This document shows, piece after piece, positions 1 through 7,797 of a stretch of DNA of 28,352 bases. Position numbers and translations under genes: made by a program. Where the stretch lies: positions 1 to 28,352 of the forward strand of contig CAZGSV010000031.1 of assembly GCA_964528605.1 (NCBI GenBank), read 5' to 3'. Every line of letters starts with the position of its first letter. Positions within the stretch are counted from its first letter, which is position 1. Below the pieces are notes generated by a model. It was not told the origin of the DNA. It saw only the letters and a program-made list of their open reading frames with translations, and made no database searches. The stretch is from CAZGSV01 sp964528605. GTDB lineage: Bacteria; Armatimonadota; Zipacnadia; CAZGSV01.

Positions 1-741
1 GATGGCTGCCGCGACCAGGAGGAAAGCGGCGGAGGAGAGGTCGCCGGGAACGGTCAAGGAGGTGGCCTTGAGTGGCGCTGGGCCGCGCACCGCGACCTGC
101 AACCCGCTCACCTCCACAGAGACGCCGAAGAGGCGGAGCATCCGCTCGGTGTGGTCGCGGGTGTGGGCCGGCTCCGCGAAAACGGTGGTCCCCTCTGTGT
201 GCAGGGCCGCGAGTATGACGGCGGACTTCACCTGGGCGCTGGGCTGGGGACATTGGTAACCGATGGGGGACAAGCGGGCCCCGCGGATGGTCAGGGGCGG
301 CAAGCACCGTTCCCCAATACCGCTCACGCTAGCGCCCATGAGGCCCAACGGCTCCGCAAGACGCTGCTGCGGGCGGCGCCGAATGGATTCGTCACCAGTG
401 ACAACGGACTCAAAGGGATGAGCGGCCAGGAGCCCAGTGAGCAGAGAGAGGGCAGTGCCTGCGTTCCCGACATCGAGCGGCTGCGAACTGCGCCGGAGAC
501 CGCCGAGTCCGTTGCCGTGAACGATCCAATGGCCCTCCGCTAGCCGGTCGCAGTGGACTCCCAGTGCCCGCAGGCAGCGCGCAGTGTTGAGGCAGTCTTC
601 GCCCTCGAGCAGGCCCTGAATCTCGCACTTGCCGTCGGCTATGGCGGACATGACCAGGGCCCGGTGAGAGATGGACTTGTCGCCCGGAACACGGATCGCG
701 GCATTGAAAGGGCCGCCAGGGCGCACGACCAGGCTACTCAA
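1..741 (-). CDS. aroA: 3-phosphoshikimate 1-carboxyvinyltransferase (EPSP synthase), C-terminal part missing
   Basis: EPSP synthase joins phosphoenolpyruvate to shikimate-3-phosphate in the cytoplasmic shikimate pathway. Reading down from a TTG at 741, 247 codons stay open to the left edge. Visible family motifs are VPGDKSISHRAL (residues 19-30), LDVGNAGTA (89-97), GDESIRRRP, PSAQVKSA and TRDHTERML. Full-length enzymes are about 430 residues, so about 180 are missing. The TTG start is chosen because an AGGAG-type ribosome site lies about 8 bases upstream and the protein begins just ahead of the conserved strand. The start overlaps the tyrA stop by 8 bases, which suggests translational coupling. 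Oddity: the position after GNAGTA that is normally arginine (R100 in the E. coli enzyme) is serine 99 here. The identity is nearly certain; the effect of the substitution is unknown. Confidence 0.96.
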   Translation of the reverse strand, partial: MSSLVVRPGGPFNAAIRVPGDKSISHRALVMSAIADGKCEIQGLLEGEDCLNTARCLRALGVHCDRLAEGHWIVHGNGLGGLRRSSQPLDVGNAGTALSLLTGLLAAHPFESVVTGDESIRRRPQQRLAEPLGLMGASVSGIGERCLPPLTIRGARLSPIGYQCPQPSAQVKSAVILAALHTEGTTVFAEPAHTRDHTERMLRLFGVSVEVSGLQVAVRGPAPLKATSLTVPGDLSSAAFLLVAAAI

Positions 742-1603
742 CGGTCTTCTCTCCTAGGGAGCGGCGGAACTCCGACACTTCGTCCAGCCAGTGGAGCAAC
801 TCCTCTCGGGCGCCCTCGTCGAGCCAGCGGCGGACGCCCTGGAGCGCCTGCGTCAGCCGGTCGAGCAGGGCCGAGAGGTTGTCGGCGTTGGTGAGCAGCA
901 CGTCGGCCCAGACCTCCCCGCTTCCCGCTGCCACCCGCGTGACGTCGAGGAAGCCTTGACCGATAGCCTGCGACAGGCGTTCGCGGCACATCCCCTGTTG
1001 GCGGGCGATGGCTACGTTGAGACAGGCGAGCAGATGGGGAAAGTGACTGGTCACCCCGAGGCAGCAGTCATGCTGCTGCGGCGTCATCACTACGGGACGC
1101 CCGCCGATCGCCTCCGCGATTGCCCGCAGACGCTCCACGGCGTCGCGGTCCGACTGCGGAGTGGGAGTTATGAAATAGGGGCGGTCCACGAAAAGGTCTT
1201 CGCGTGCGTGCGCGACGCCGGTCTTCTCGGAGCCGGCGAGGGGATGGCCACCCACAAAGTGGAAATCGCCTTGAATGGCCTCTACTGCCTCAACGATCCG
1301 GCGCTTGGTGCTGCCGACATCGGTGAGCAGCGCCCCCCCGGAAAGGAGAGGCGCGACCTCGGCCGCCACCTGCGCCACCAGGCTGACAGGAGTGCAGACC
1401 ACGACCAGGTCCGAGCCCCTAACGGCGGCTGCCCGGTCCTGATGCGCCTCGTCCAGGGCGCCCAGCGCCATCGCCTTCTCGAGCGTCGCAGGCGTGCGCG
1501 AGGCGCCTACCACTCTACCGGCAACGCCTCGCTTGCTTAGCGCGAGACCGAGAGAACCTCCCAGCAGCCCGACTCCGATGATGCAGGCCCTCTCGACTAA
1601 CAT
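734..1603 (-). CDS. tyrA: Prephenate dehydrogenase
   Basis: This enzyme oxidatively decarboxylates prephenate to 4-hydroxyphenylpyruvate using NAD(P), in tyrosine synthesis. The 289-residue protein opens with a Rossmann dinucleotide loop, GVGLLGGS (residues 10-17). It then has VCTPVSL, the LLTDVGSTK strand-loop and the prephenate-site motif GGHPLAGSEKTG, followed by the helical C-terminal dimerisation domain. There is no chorismate mutase or ACT extension, so it is a plain monofunctional enzyme; arogenate as substrate cannot be excluded. An in-frame ATG lies 16 codons upstream inside hisC, but the ATG at 1603 is preferred because the Rossmann strand begins right after it and the spacing to the hisC stop is 7 bases. 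It sits between hisC and aroA, an order also known from Bacillus subtilis. Confidence 0.95.
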   Translation of the reverse strand: MLVERACIIGVGLLGGSLGLALSKRGVAGRVVGASRTPATLEKAMALGALDEAHQDRAAAVRGSDLVVVCTPVSLVAQVAAEVAPLLSGGALLTDVGSTKRRIVEAVEAIQGDFHFVGGHPLAGSEKTGVAHAREDLFVDRPYFITPTPQSDRDAVERLRAIAEAIGGRPVVMTPQQHDCCLGVTSHFPHLLACLNVAIARQQGMCRERLSQAIGQGFLDVTRVAAGSGEVWADVLLTNADNLSALLDRLTQALQGVRRWLDEGAREELLHWLDEVSEFRRSLGEKTVE

Positions 1604-1610
1604 GGCGCGG

Positions 1611-2714
1611 CTAGGCCCGCAACTCGGCGAGCACTTCCTCGAGGGCAGCAATGAAGCGGCGGTTCTGCTGCATGGTGCCGATGGTTACGCGCACGTGCGT
1701 CGGGGTGCCGAAGAGGGGGTCGTGGCGCACGATCACCCCTCGGCGCATGAGAGCCTGAAACGCGGCCGCTGCCTCCACTCCCAAGTCCACGAAGACGAAG
1801 TTCGACTGCGTGGGCGCGAAACGGAGACCAAGCCGGTTGAACTCACCCCCCAGGTACCCACGACCTTCGTCGTTGACGCGCCGGCCGCGCTCGACCTGCT
1901 CGGAGTCGCGAAGCGAAGCGACGGCTGCCGCCAGGGCCAGGCTGCTCACATTGAAGGGCTCGCGCACTTGGTGCAGCGCGGCGATGAGGCCTGGGCGCGC
2001 CATTCCGTAACCGATGCGCAGGCCGGCGAGCGCGTAGATCTTGGAGAAGGTGCGGAGCACCAGGATGTTCTTGCCCCGACGCACGTACTCCAGCGAGTCG
2101 GGATACTCGGGCGAGGTCACATACTCGCGGTAGGCCTCGTCGAGGACCAGGAGCGTGCCGGAGGGCAGCCTCCCCATCAGCAGGGCAAGTTCGTCACGGG
2201 TCAGAATGGTCCCGGTGGGATTGTTGGGCGAGGAGATGAAGATGAGTTTGGTCGCGGGCGTGAGGCGCTGCAGAGCGGCCTCCACGTCGAAGCGGTAGTC
2301 CTTGAGCGGCACCTTGACGCAGCGCCCGCCCATCAAGAGCGTGGTCAACTCGTAGATGATGAAGTAGGGGTCACCCATGATGGCTTCCTCAGCCGGGTCG
2401 AGGAAGGCGCAGCCGGCCATGTGTATGACCTCGTCGGAGCCGCGCCCAATGATGATACTGTCCTCGGGCAGGCCGAGGCGCGGGGCCAACTCGGCCACCA
2501 GTTCCCGGCAGGAGTTGTCCGGGTAGAGGCGGATCTGGGGCGCAGCCTGGCGGATGGCCTCAACGGCCAGGGGGGAGGGCCCCAGCGGGTTCTCATTGGA
2601 GGCCAGCTTGATAACCTCGGATAGCCCGAACTCCCGGGCGACCTCCTCGGCGGGCCTGCCCGGGATATAGGGTTGCAGTCGTCTTACAGCGGGTCGAGTC
2701 AAGTCCTGAGCCAT
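1611..2714 (-). CDS. hisC: Histidinol-phosphate / aromatic aminotransferase (PLP fold type I)
   Basis: HisC transfers an amino group from glutamate to imidazole acetol-phosphate in histidine synthesis; family members often also use aromatic keto acids. The 367-residue protein has KLASNENPLGPS (residues 36-47), YPDNS, GRGSDEVI, the GDPYF loop, SPNNPTG (162-168), LDEAYREY, the PLP-lysine motif TFSKIYALAGLRIGYG with Lys225, and NVSSLAL. The length is normal for the family. The ATG at 2714 is chosen; GGAG lies about 14 bases upstream, and a reading that starts further upstream lacks family similarity. It is the first gene of a hisC-tyrA-aroA run, so a role in the last step of tyrosine and phenylalanine synthesis, as for the B. 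subtilis enzyme, is likely. That dual role is inferred from context. Confidence 0.94.
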   Translation of the reverse strand: MAQDLTRPAVRRLQPYIPGRPAEEVAREFGLSEVIKLASNENPLGPSPLAVEAIRQAAPQIRLYPDNSCRELVAELAPRLGLPEDSIIIGRGSDEVIHMAGCAFLDPAEEAIMGDPYFIIYELTTLLMGGRCVKVPLKDYRFDVEAALQRLTPATKLIFISSPNNPTGTILTRDELALLMGRLPSGTLLVLDEAYREYVTSPEYPDSLEYVRRGKNILVLRTFSKIYALAGLRIGYGMARPGLIAALHQVREPFNVSSLALAAAVASLRDSEQVERGRRVNDEGRGYLGGEFNRLGLRFAPTQSNFVFVDLGVEAAAAFQALMRRGVIVRHDPLFGTPTHVRVTIGTMQQNRRFIAALEEVLAELRA

Positions 2715-2777
2715 GAGCGAGGGTATGCACACTCCTGGGGGCGTCTTGGCCACGTCCAAGCGCCGTCTGTGCGCCAA

Positions 2778-2807
2778 AATCTACCACAGACTTGCATTTA
2801 TGGGCAA
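2778..2807 (-). promoter_or_regulatory. Candidate sigma-70-type promoter for hisC-tyrA-aroA
   Basis: Read on the minus strand, TTGCCC (2807-2802) and TAGATT (2783-2778) are separated by 18 bases, each matching 4 of 6 consensus positions. Transcription would start near 2770, leaving a leader of roughly 55 bases before the hisC ATG. The match is modest and promoter consensus in this organism is unknown. Confidence 0.3.
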
Positions 2808-2815
2808 ACTTGTGG
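2784..2815. promoter_or_regulatory. Imperfect inverted repeat, possible operator between divergent genes
   Basis: CCACAGACTTGC (2784-2795) and GCAAACTTGTGG (2804-2815) are inverted copies matching at 9 of 12 positions around an 8-base centre. The dyad covers the spacer and -35 box of the candidate hisC promoter and the -35 box of a candidate rightward promoter. That position fits a regulator that controls both directions. The regulator is not identifiable from the window. Confidence 0.4.
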
Positions 2816-2822
2816 GTAAGAT
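2792..2822 (+). promoter_or_regulatory. Weak candidate promoter for the pilus cluster
   Basis: TTGCAT (2792-2797) and TAAGAT (2817-2822) lie 19 bases apart, which is longer than ideal. Each box is a 4-of-6 match. It points toward the first pilin gene, with a leader of about 80 bases that includes the hairpin at 2825-2860. Confidence 0.25.
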
Positions 2823-2824
2823 AG

Positions 2825-2860
2825 GAGCAAGGAGGCCGGCCAGCAGGCCCTGCTCTTTTT
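2825..2860 (+). terminator. Terminator-like hairpin in the leader ahead of the first pilin gene
   Basis: GAGCA (2825-2829) can pair with TGCTC (2851-2855), with an inner GGCC/GGCC pairing. Alternatively AGCAG (2842-2846) pairs with CTGCT (2850-2854). TTTTT follows at 2856-2860 and then nine G residues. No plus-strand gene precedes it, so if it works it would act as an attenuator in the pilin leader or shield the cluster from read-through. The function is inferred. Confidence 0.4.
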
Positions 2861-2910
2861 GGGGGGGGGAGGGCCCATGCGCGGACGGCGGGAGGTGACT
2901 CTCGAGCCGA

Positions 2911-3810
2911 ATGGGCGTCGTGAGCCATGAGGGCGCCAGTGGGGGCCGTTGCCCACGGTCCCCAGCCTGCCGCGCTAAGTGCCCAGATCCCAGGCTCGAC
3001 CAAGGGTTCACGCTGATAGAGTTGGTCATCGTCATTGCCATTGCCGTGGTGCTGATGGCGATAACGGTGCCCACCTACATCCTCGCGCGCGAGCAGCAGC
3101 GCCGCCTCACCTGCTCCACCAACCTGCAACAGGTCTACACCGCGCTCAAGCAGTATTACGACGACGAGCAGGGCTTTCCGCCGGGTTACCGGCCCGGCCA
3201 CCCGGGTATTCATGACGCGAGTGACCCCGAGTACCGCCCCGATTACGGGGCGGTGGCCACGTTGCTAACGCCAGGTTACCAGCAGTTGCGCCGGGCGACG
3301 GGCATGTACGGGTTTCAGTGCCCGGACGACCGGGTAATGGCCGCGCAAGTGGCCGACTATTACTGCACCTACAGCGAGTACTACAACTACTGGGGCTATG
3401 ACCCGGAAGGCCTGCCTTACACGGCTCCTCTCAAGTGGGACAATACCCCGAAGAACATAACCGTGCCGCCCAGCGACCCCTACTACCGCAATCCGGTGCC
3501 CGAGTGGGACACGGCGGGCCCGTGGCCCGAAGGGGTTCAGGCAACGCCAAAGTGGGACTTCTTCCCCAAGTTGGGTAATGAGTACTATGACGTGGAGGCC
3601 GACGAGTGGCGCGCGAATAGGGATCATACGCCGCCGCCGAGCACCATTGTAACGCGGTGCCGGCACCACCACGGCCGCAAGCCCGAGGGCCTCGAGTTGG
3701 TGCTGCATTTGGATGGGAGTTACGGCAGCATTCAGTCGTCGGATTGGAAGCAGCCGGACGGCATAGGTTATCCCTTTGAGTACCAGCCGAAGAGCCTCGG
3801 GAAACGATAG
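2911..3810 (+). CDS. Type IV prepilin / pseudopilin, GspG/H-like
   Basis: A 299-residue prepilin. The cleavage motif QG|FTLIE puts the cut after Gly32, with Glu at +5 of the mature protein. A hydrophobic helix follows to about residue 55, and then CSTNLQQVYTALKQYY, a pattern common in prepilins of Planctomycetes- and Armatimonadota-like bacteria. Late in the protein HHHGRKPEG...LHLDG resembles the His...Asp-Gly element of those proteins, with longer spacing. The 32-residue leader is long and carries three cysteines; GTG at 2920 is an alternative start that shortens it by three residues. A GGAGGT ribosome site lies 14 bases upstream of 2911. It is the first gene of the cluster, just before three minor-pilin-like genes, so it may be a FimU/FimT-type minor pilin; a major pilin role is possible but unproven. 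Confidence 0.88.
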   Translation: MGVVSHEGASGGRCPRSPACRAKCPDPRLDQGFTLIELVIVIAIAVVLMAITVPTYILAREQQRRLTCSTNLQQVYTALKQYYDDEQGFPPGYRPGHPGIHDASDPEYRPDYGAVATLLTPGYQQLRRATGMYGFQCPDDRVMAAQVADYYCTYSEYYNYWGYDPEGLPYTAPLKWDNTPKNITVPPSDPYYRNPVPEWDTAGPWPEGVQATPKWDFFPKLGNEYYDVEADEWRANRDHTPPPSTIVTRCRHHHGRKPEGLELVLHLDGSYGSIQSSDWKQPDGIGYPFEYQPKSLGKR

Positions 3811-3820
3811 GGCAGCGAGA

Positions 3821-5818
3821 ATGACAAGCGACGGTAGAAGGAAGGCGCCGGGCCGGGCAGGTCAGACCCTGATCGAGGTTCTGGTGGCCACCGCCGTTCT
3901 TATCATCGGCGTATACGGCATCATGGCCATCTTCGCTCCCGGCATGAAAACCGGGCGCGCCATGAAGATCAGAGCCGCCGCGGCGCAATTCGCGGAGGCG
4001 GAAGAGCGCCGCAGCACCCTGATGTATCAGTACCCCGAGGCCATCGTCACCAGGATGTACTCCTACGACGACGATGGAGACCCGATCTATGAGCCGCTGG
4101 ATCCCCTGCCGGCTCCGTTCCAGCGGCTGGCCGAGTGCAAGTGGAACATCACGCCCGACCATACTCGGATCAACAGCGACTATCTGCGCTTTGTGAAGGA
4201 CGTTATCGGGGAACCGTTCGTCGCGCGCAACGCGCCCGCGGGCGACCTTAACTATGGCATCTACGTGGTCTCTTACGCGCCGGTGGTGGCGGGGTCGGAG
4301 GCTCTCTGCTTCGCCAAGCCGTACCGGCAGTACGAACGCGACGCCGAGGGATGGCCGGCGGCACCGGAGGATCAGGTGGCGGCGCAGGTTGATGACACTG
4401 TGCTCAGGGAGGATTCCTGGGCCTGCATGGTGGACTACGCGCCTAACGAGGCGCGCATCTACTTTGACCGCTACCAGCACCCCTGGGGTAAGGACACTCG
4501 GAGATTCAGCATTTCCTACTCGTACGTGGACGACGAGGTGGTCCACGATGTCGTGGGCGAGCTCTACGACCTCGCGGACAATGAGGACATTGATCCGCCC
4601 GGGAGGCTCTCGCTGCCCTTGGGTGCCACGGGCGACTACGGGCCAGCCCCGAACGTGATCCGGGGCAGCATCACCATATACCGGATCGTGGAGAACTGGG
4701 ACCGGGTTTGCTACAACGCCCAGGACACGGCCGACCCGACGGATGACACCTGGGACTTGGTCGCGTATCCGGACCCGCCGTTCGGTGCGGGCCGCACCAC
4801 CGGCGCCGGCGTGCTGCTCTACCGCTTTCGCGGTGCGCAGGACACCCCAAACCAGGTAGCCATGGCGTACCCGGGGGACCTGCTGCGGGTGGATTACACC
4901 AGGCGCGGCAAGAACCAGCGCCTGGCCCTGTACGACGATATTCTCTACTACGAGATTCCCGACATCCTGCACCATGAGGGCACGCTGCCGCGCCCGGAGG
5001 CTGCTGGCGACTTCCTGGCCGCCTTGCCCACCGGGGTCATCTCGCCTGAGCCGTTGGGCGACGAACAGAACAACGAGGACGTGCAGGACACCACTGCGGT
5101 GATCAACCTGTCCAGCGGTGAGGTTGCGCGCTCGGTGGACGACTTTGCGGCGGGCACTCGGGTTCGCATGCTCTACCGCGCGGACAGAGGCTGGGCGCTT
5201 CAGCCGGTCCTCTCGGCGGCGCGGTATGCCATCGCGGGCCCTGCGGACCCTGGGGACCCACCGCCTTGGCTGGCTCCGGGAGCCGTCTACCGGGACGGGG
5301 GCTGGGCGCCTCGGTTTGACTACTCCTGCATCTTCCACCCGCAGGTCACGCGCGACGAGCCCGGGCTGTGTCCCTTGTCGCCGCCAGCCCCGAACCAGCA
5401 CTACCTGAGCCTCAACGGTGACGGATTCACGAAGCAGTGGTGGCTGCAGGTGCTGCCACCAGACGCCGGCAACCGCACGCGGCTCCTGATGCCGGCTGGG
5501 CGCACCCTGTACAAGGGCGCCGGGGTGGCAGTGGACTACGTTTACGAGGACGCGCAAGGGATTCCTCATACGGTGTACGGAGAGGTGCACGTGCTCCAGC
5601 CGATTCTGGGCCGGCAGATCGGACTGCGGCTCGAGCAGGAACGCGTCACCGAGGTACGTGCAGTGCACGGGGTCTCGGTGTACGTGCGTTCGTTCTGGCG
5701 CGACCCCCTCGACAACTGGGTGCTTCTGTCCACGCCGACAGGAACCCAGGTCGCCGGGCGCGTCTTTGCCACCACGCAGGTGGACTCCGCGGCGGTGCGC
5801 GAAGGGCTGGTGCGCTAG
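3821..5818 (+). CDS. Oversized minor pilin, PilV/GspI-like position
   Basis: A 665-residue protein with a prepilin signal AG|QTLIEVLVA (cleavage after Gly14, Glu at +5) and one N-terminal hydrophobic helix to about residue 36. Ordinary minor pilins are 130-250 residues, so most of this protein is an added ectodomain. That ectodomain contains repeated beta-rich segments with the pattern (acidic/Gly) turn, hydrophobic strand, Gly, then a V-x-Y-type strand, for example near residues 203-250, 427-452 and 555-590. ATG 3821 is chosen over an in-frame ATG 15 codons upstream because that one lies inside the previous gene and adds nothing to the signal. It starts 10 bases after the prepilin gene and ends 2 bases before the next. 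Its position and QTLIEVLVA-type helix match PilV; orthology is inferred. Confidence 0.82.
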   Translation: MTSDGRRKAPGRAGQTLIEVLVATAVLIIGVYGIMAIFAPGMKTGRAMKIRAAAAQFAEAEERRSTLMYQYPEAIVTRMYSYDDDGDPIYEPLDPLPAPFQRLAECKWNITPDHTRINSDYLRFVKDVIGEPFVARNAPAGDLNYGIYVVSYAPVVAGSEALCFAKPYRQYERDAEGWPAAPEDQVAAQVDDTVLREDSWACMVDYAPNEARIYFDRYQHPWGKDTRRFSISYSYVDDEVVHDVVGELYDLADNEDIDPPGRLSLPLGATGDYGPAPNVIRGSITIYRIVENWDRVCYNAQDTADPTDDTWDLVAYPDPPFGAGRTTGAGVLLYRFRGAQDTPNQVAMAYPGDLLRVDYTRRGKNQRLALYDDILYYEIPDILHHEGTLPRPEAAGDFLAALPTGVISPEPLGDEQNNEDVQDTTAVINLSSGEVARSVDDFAAGTRVRMLYRADRGWALQPVLSAARYAIAGPADPGDPPPWLAPGAVYRDGGWAPRFDYSCIFHPQVTRDEPGLCPLSPPAPNQHYLSLNGDGFTKQWWLQVLPPDAGNRTRLLMPAGRTLYKGAGVAVDYVYEDAQGIPHTVYGEVHVLQPILGRQIGLRLEQERVTEVRAVHGVSVYVRSFWRDPLDNWVLLSTPTGTQVAGRVFATTQVDSAAVREGLVR

Positions 5819-5820
5819 CC

Positions 5821-7797
5821 ATGAGCGCGCATCGTCGTCTTGAGCTGAAGCGCGGGGCCGTGCATGCCGGCTTCACCCTGGTGGAAGTCCTCATCGTCAT
5901 CGGCATCCTGCTGATCCTCTTCAACCTGCTGCTCATCCCTCTCATGACGGGCATGTCGCTGACCGGGGCGACGCAGGCGGAGGTCGAGGCGCAGGACCGC
6001 GTGAACCGGGCGCTTGCCGAGTTGCAGCGGGACCTCTCGCAGGCGATGTACGTCTACCCGCAACTCGGGGGGCAGGCCGCAGACCTGCTGCAGGCCTCTT
6101 ATCCTGTCGAACTGCTCGAGGCCCTGGGGCCCTCGCATGTTGACCTGGTGCTGCCCAAGCGGGATGGGAATGGGAACGTGATCCAACCACTGGTGCCCGA
6201 TGACTTCATCACGCGTTACTACGTGGCGCCCATCTGGGACCAGCCCCCCCCGACACCGCCGCCGGGATTGGAGGAGTATCTGCTGGGCCGCTACCGCAAC
6301 CCGTATCGAAGGAGCGTCAACGGACGGCCGATCGACTGGAACGTGTGCGTCCTTTACCGGGTGCGCTTCAATCCCTTCTACCCCAGGCTAGACACTGCCG
6401 AGGGGTTTCCGTATCAGGGCAGCAGCGAGGTGACCAACCCGCTGTTCGAGGGCGAGACGGTCGCTACCGGTTTCGTGGGCATGGATCAAGACTGGCGCGG
6501 ACTGGGGCCGGCCTCTGGCCAGCCCCTGGTGCGCGGACCCCAAGTGGACGGCAACGGCGACCCCATCAACGTCTCCGTTCACTGGCAACTCCCCTGGTTC
6601 TACGACGACTGGGACACCAGCCCGGTGCCGGCAACGGGCGAGAAGGGGCCTCAGAGTGTTCCGTATGCCTATTGGTGGAGGCGCTTGAGCGAGCCGCTCA
6701 CGCCCACCTACAAGGCGGACATGGCGGTTTACGCGTACAAGGGCGGCACCGCTGAGAGCCGCTTTGGCCTGGACAACAAGGAGCGCGGGAAGTCCCTCCC
6801 CTTGGGGCTCTTCGACGGCCGGGACTTGGTGGCACGGCCGGACATTGCGACCGACCCCGCCTACCAGCCGCCGGTGGCGGGCTTCCGCATTGAGCCCGCT
6901 TTGGTGGAAGGGGACAACCTGACGCCGAGCGAGGACTACTCGGAGTATCGGGCGCGTTACGCCGTGTGGGACACGAGCCCGTGGGCGACGCCCAGGGTGC
7001 GAATCTACGGTGCGACCGGAGTGGAGAAGCATCCCGCGCCCGAACCCAGGGTGGATCCGCGCAGAGGGGTGGTCTCCTTCACCGTTGAGGCCCTGGCCAT
7101 GTACGTGCAGGACTACGACCCCAACACCGGAGAGGTGACCACTTGGGATTGGGAGGAGGACCGGCCTCCGACGCCAGCGCCTAATCCCCCGCCCACGCGC
7201 AGGATTGACCCCACGGGGTGGTACGACGATCTCATCTATAGCGAGAGCGACAACTCATTCCAGTTGCGCGCCGGCTACCACCAGCACGACGGCCTGACGC
7301 CACCGGCGCCCCCCTTCGGGCCGGCCCCGGACAATGAATATCCGCATTTCGTGGTAGTGCAGGAATCCGAGACGTTGTGGGCCACGCGCATCTACCTAGA
7401 CGATACCGGCGCGGAGCAGGGGGAGCCGGAGATACGACTATACGCGCGGGTGCAGGGCAACCCCGGTAAGCACGAATACACTTTCGACCCGCGCACTGGG
7501 ATCATCAGGTTTGGTGCGGACGGTCCGTTCGGCGGAATGCCCGGGGCTGGCGACCTGGCGGCAGGATGGCAAGTGCGGGTAGAAGTCAGCGTCCGATACG
7601 CGTGGCGCAACAACTTCACCCCCTTCAACGATGACTGGACGCAGGCGAGGATTGTCAACGACACGGTGGTGGCCGACTACTCGACCTGGGCGACCGCCAC
7701 GGTCAGCCTGGCGCTGGTGGCCTTCGGTCCTGCGGCAGAGCGGCCCGGTGAGATTAGGCGGTCGCTGCGGGTGGCGGTGAGCAATGCGCGACTCTAG
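5821..7797 (+). CDS. Oversized minor pilin, PilW/GspJ-like position
   Basis: A 658-residue protein beginning with a class III-type prepilin signal, AG|FTLVEVLIVIGILLI, with cleavage after Gly17 and Glu at +5. The helix is followed by an amphipathic stretch containing RALAELQRDLSQAM, which resembles the region after the helix in PilW and GspJ. The rest is a large Pro/Asp/Tyr-rich beta-type ectodomain, including DPRRGVVSFTVEAL and DPRTGIIRFG, each followed by a V-rich strand. The ATG at 5821 lies 2 bases after the preceding stop, so coupling is likely; reading upstream of it would run antiparallel to nothing recognisable and overlap the PilV-like gene. The open frame has a C8 tract at 6244-6251. 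The minor-pilin call is solid; the ectodomain function is unknown. Confidence 0.83.
   Translation: MSAHRRLELKRGAVHAGFTLVEVLIVIGILLILFNLLLIPLMTGMSLTGATQAEVEAQDRVNRALAELQRDLSQAMYVYPQLGGQAADLLQASYPVELLEALGPSHVDLVLPKRDGNGNVIQPLVPDDFITRYYVAPIWDQPPPTPPPGLEEYLLGRYRNPYRRSVNGRPIDWNVCVLYRVRFNPFYPRLDTAEGFPYQGSSEVTNPLFEGETVATGFVGMDQDWRGLGPASGQPLVRGPQVDGNGDPINVSVHWQLPWFYDDWDTSPVPATGEKGPQSVPYAYWWRRLSEPLTPTYKADMAVYAYKGGTAESRFGLDNKERGKSLPLGLFDGRDLVARPDIATDPAYQPPVAGFRIEPALVEGDNLTPSEDYSEYRARYAVWDTSPWATPRVRIYGATGVEKHPAPEPRVDPRRGVVSFTVEALAMYVQDYDPNTGEVTTWDWEEDRPPTPAPNPPPTRRIDPTGWYDDLIYSESDNSFQLRAGYHQHDGLTPPAPPFGPAPDNEYPHFVVVQESETLWATRIYLDDTGAEQGEPEIRLYARVQGNPGKHEYTFDPRTGIIRFGADGPFGGMPGAGDLAAGWQVRVEVSVRYAWRNNFTPFNDDWTQARIVNDTVVADYSTWATATVSLALVAFGPAAERPGEIRRSLRVAVSNARL

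Noticed and set aside
2715..2910. T-box or tRNA-like leader upstream of hisC
   Set aside because: No T-box core sequence or specifier-like structure was visible on the minus strand; only weak promoter boxes and a dyad.
3431..5668. Long open frame on the minus strand opposite the PilV-like gene
   Set aside because: It is a GC-rich antisense shadow: Arg/Val/His-heavy, no motif, and the plus frame has a clear prepilin signal and operon context.
5437..5820. Upstream extension of the PilW-like reading frame
   Set aside because: It overlaps the end of the PilV-like gene in another frame, and the prepilin leader at 5821 is complete by itself.
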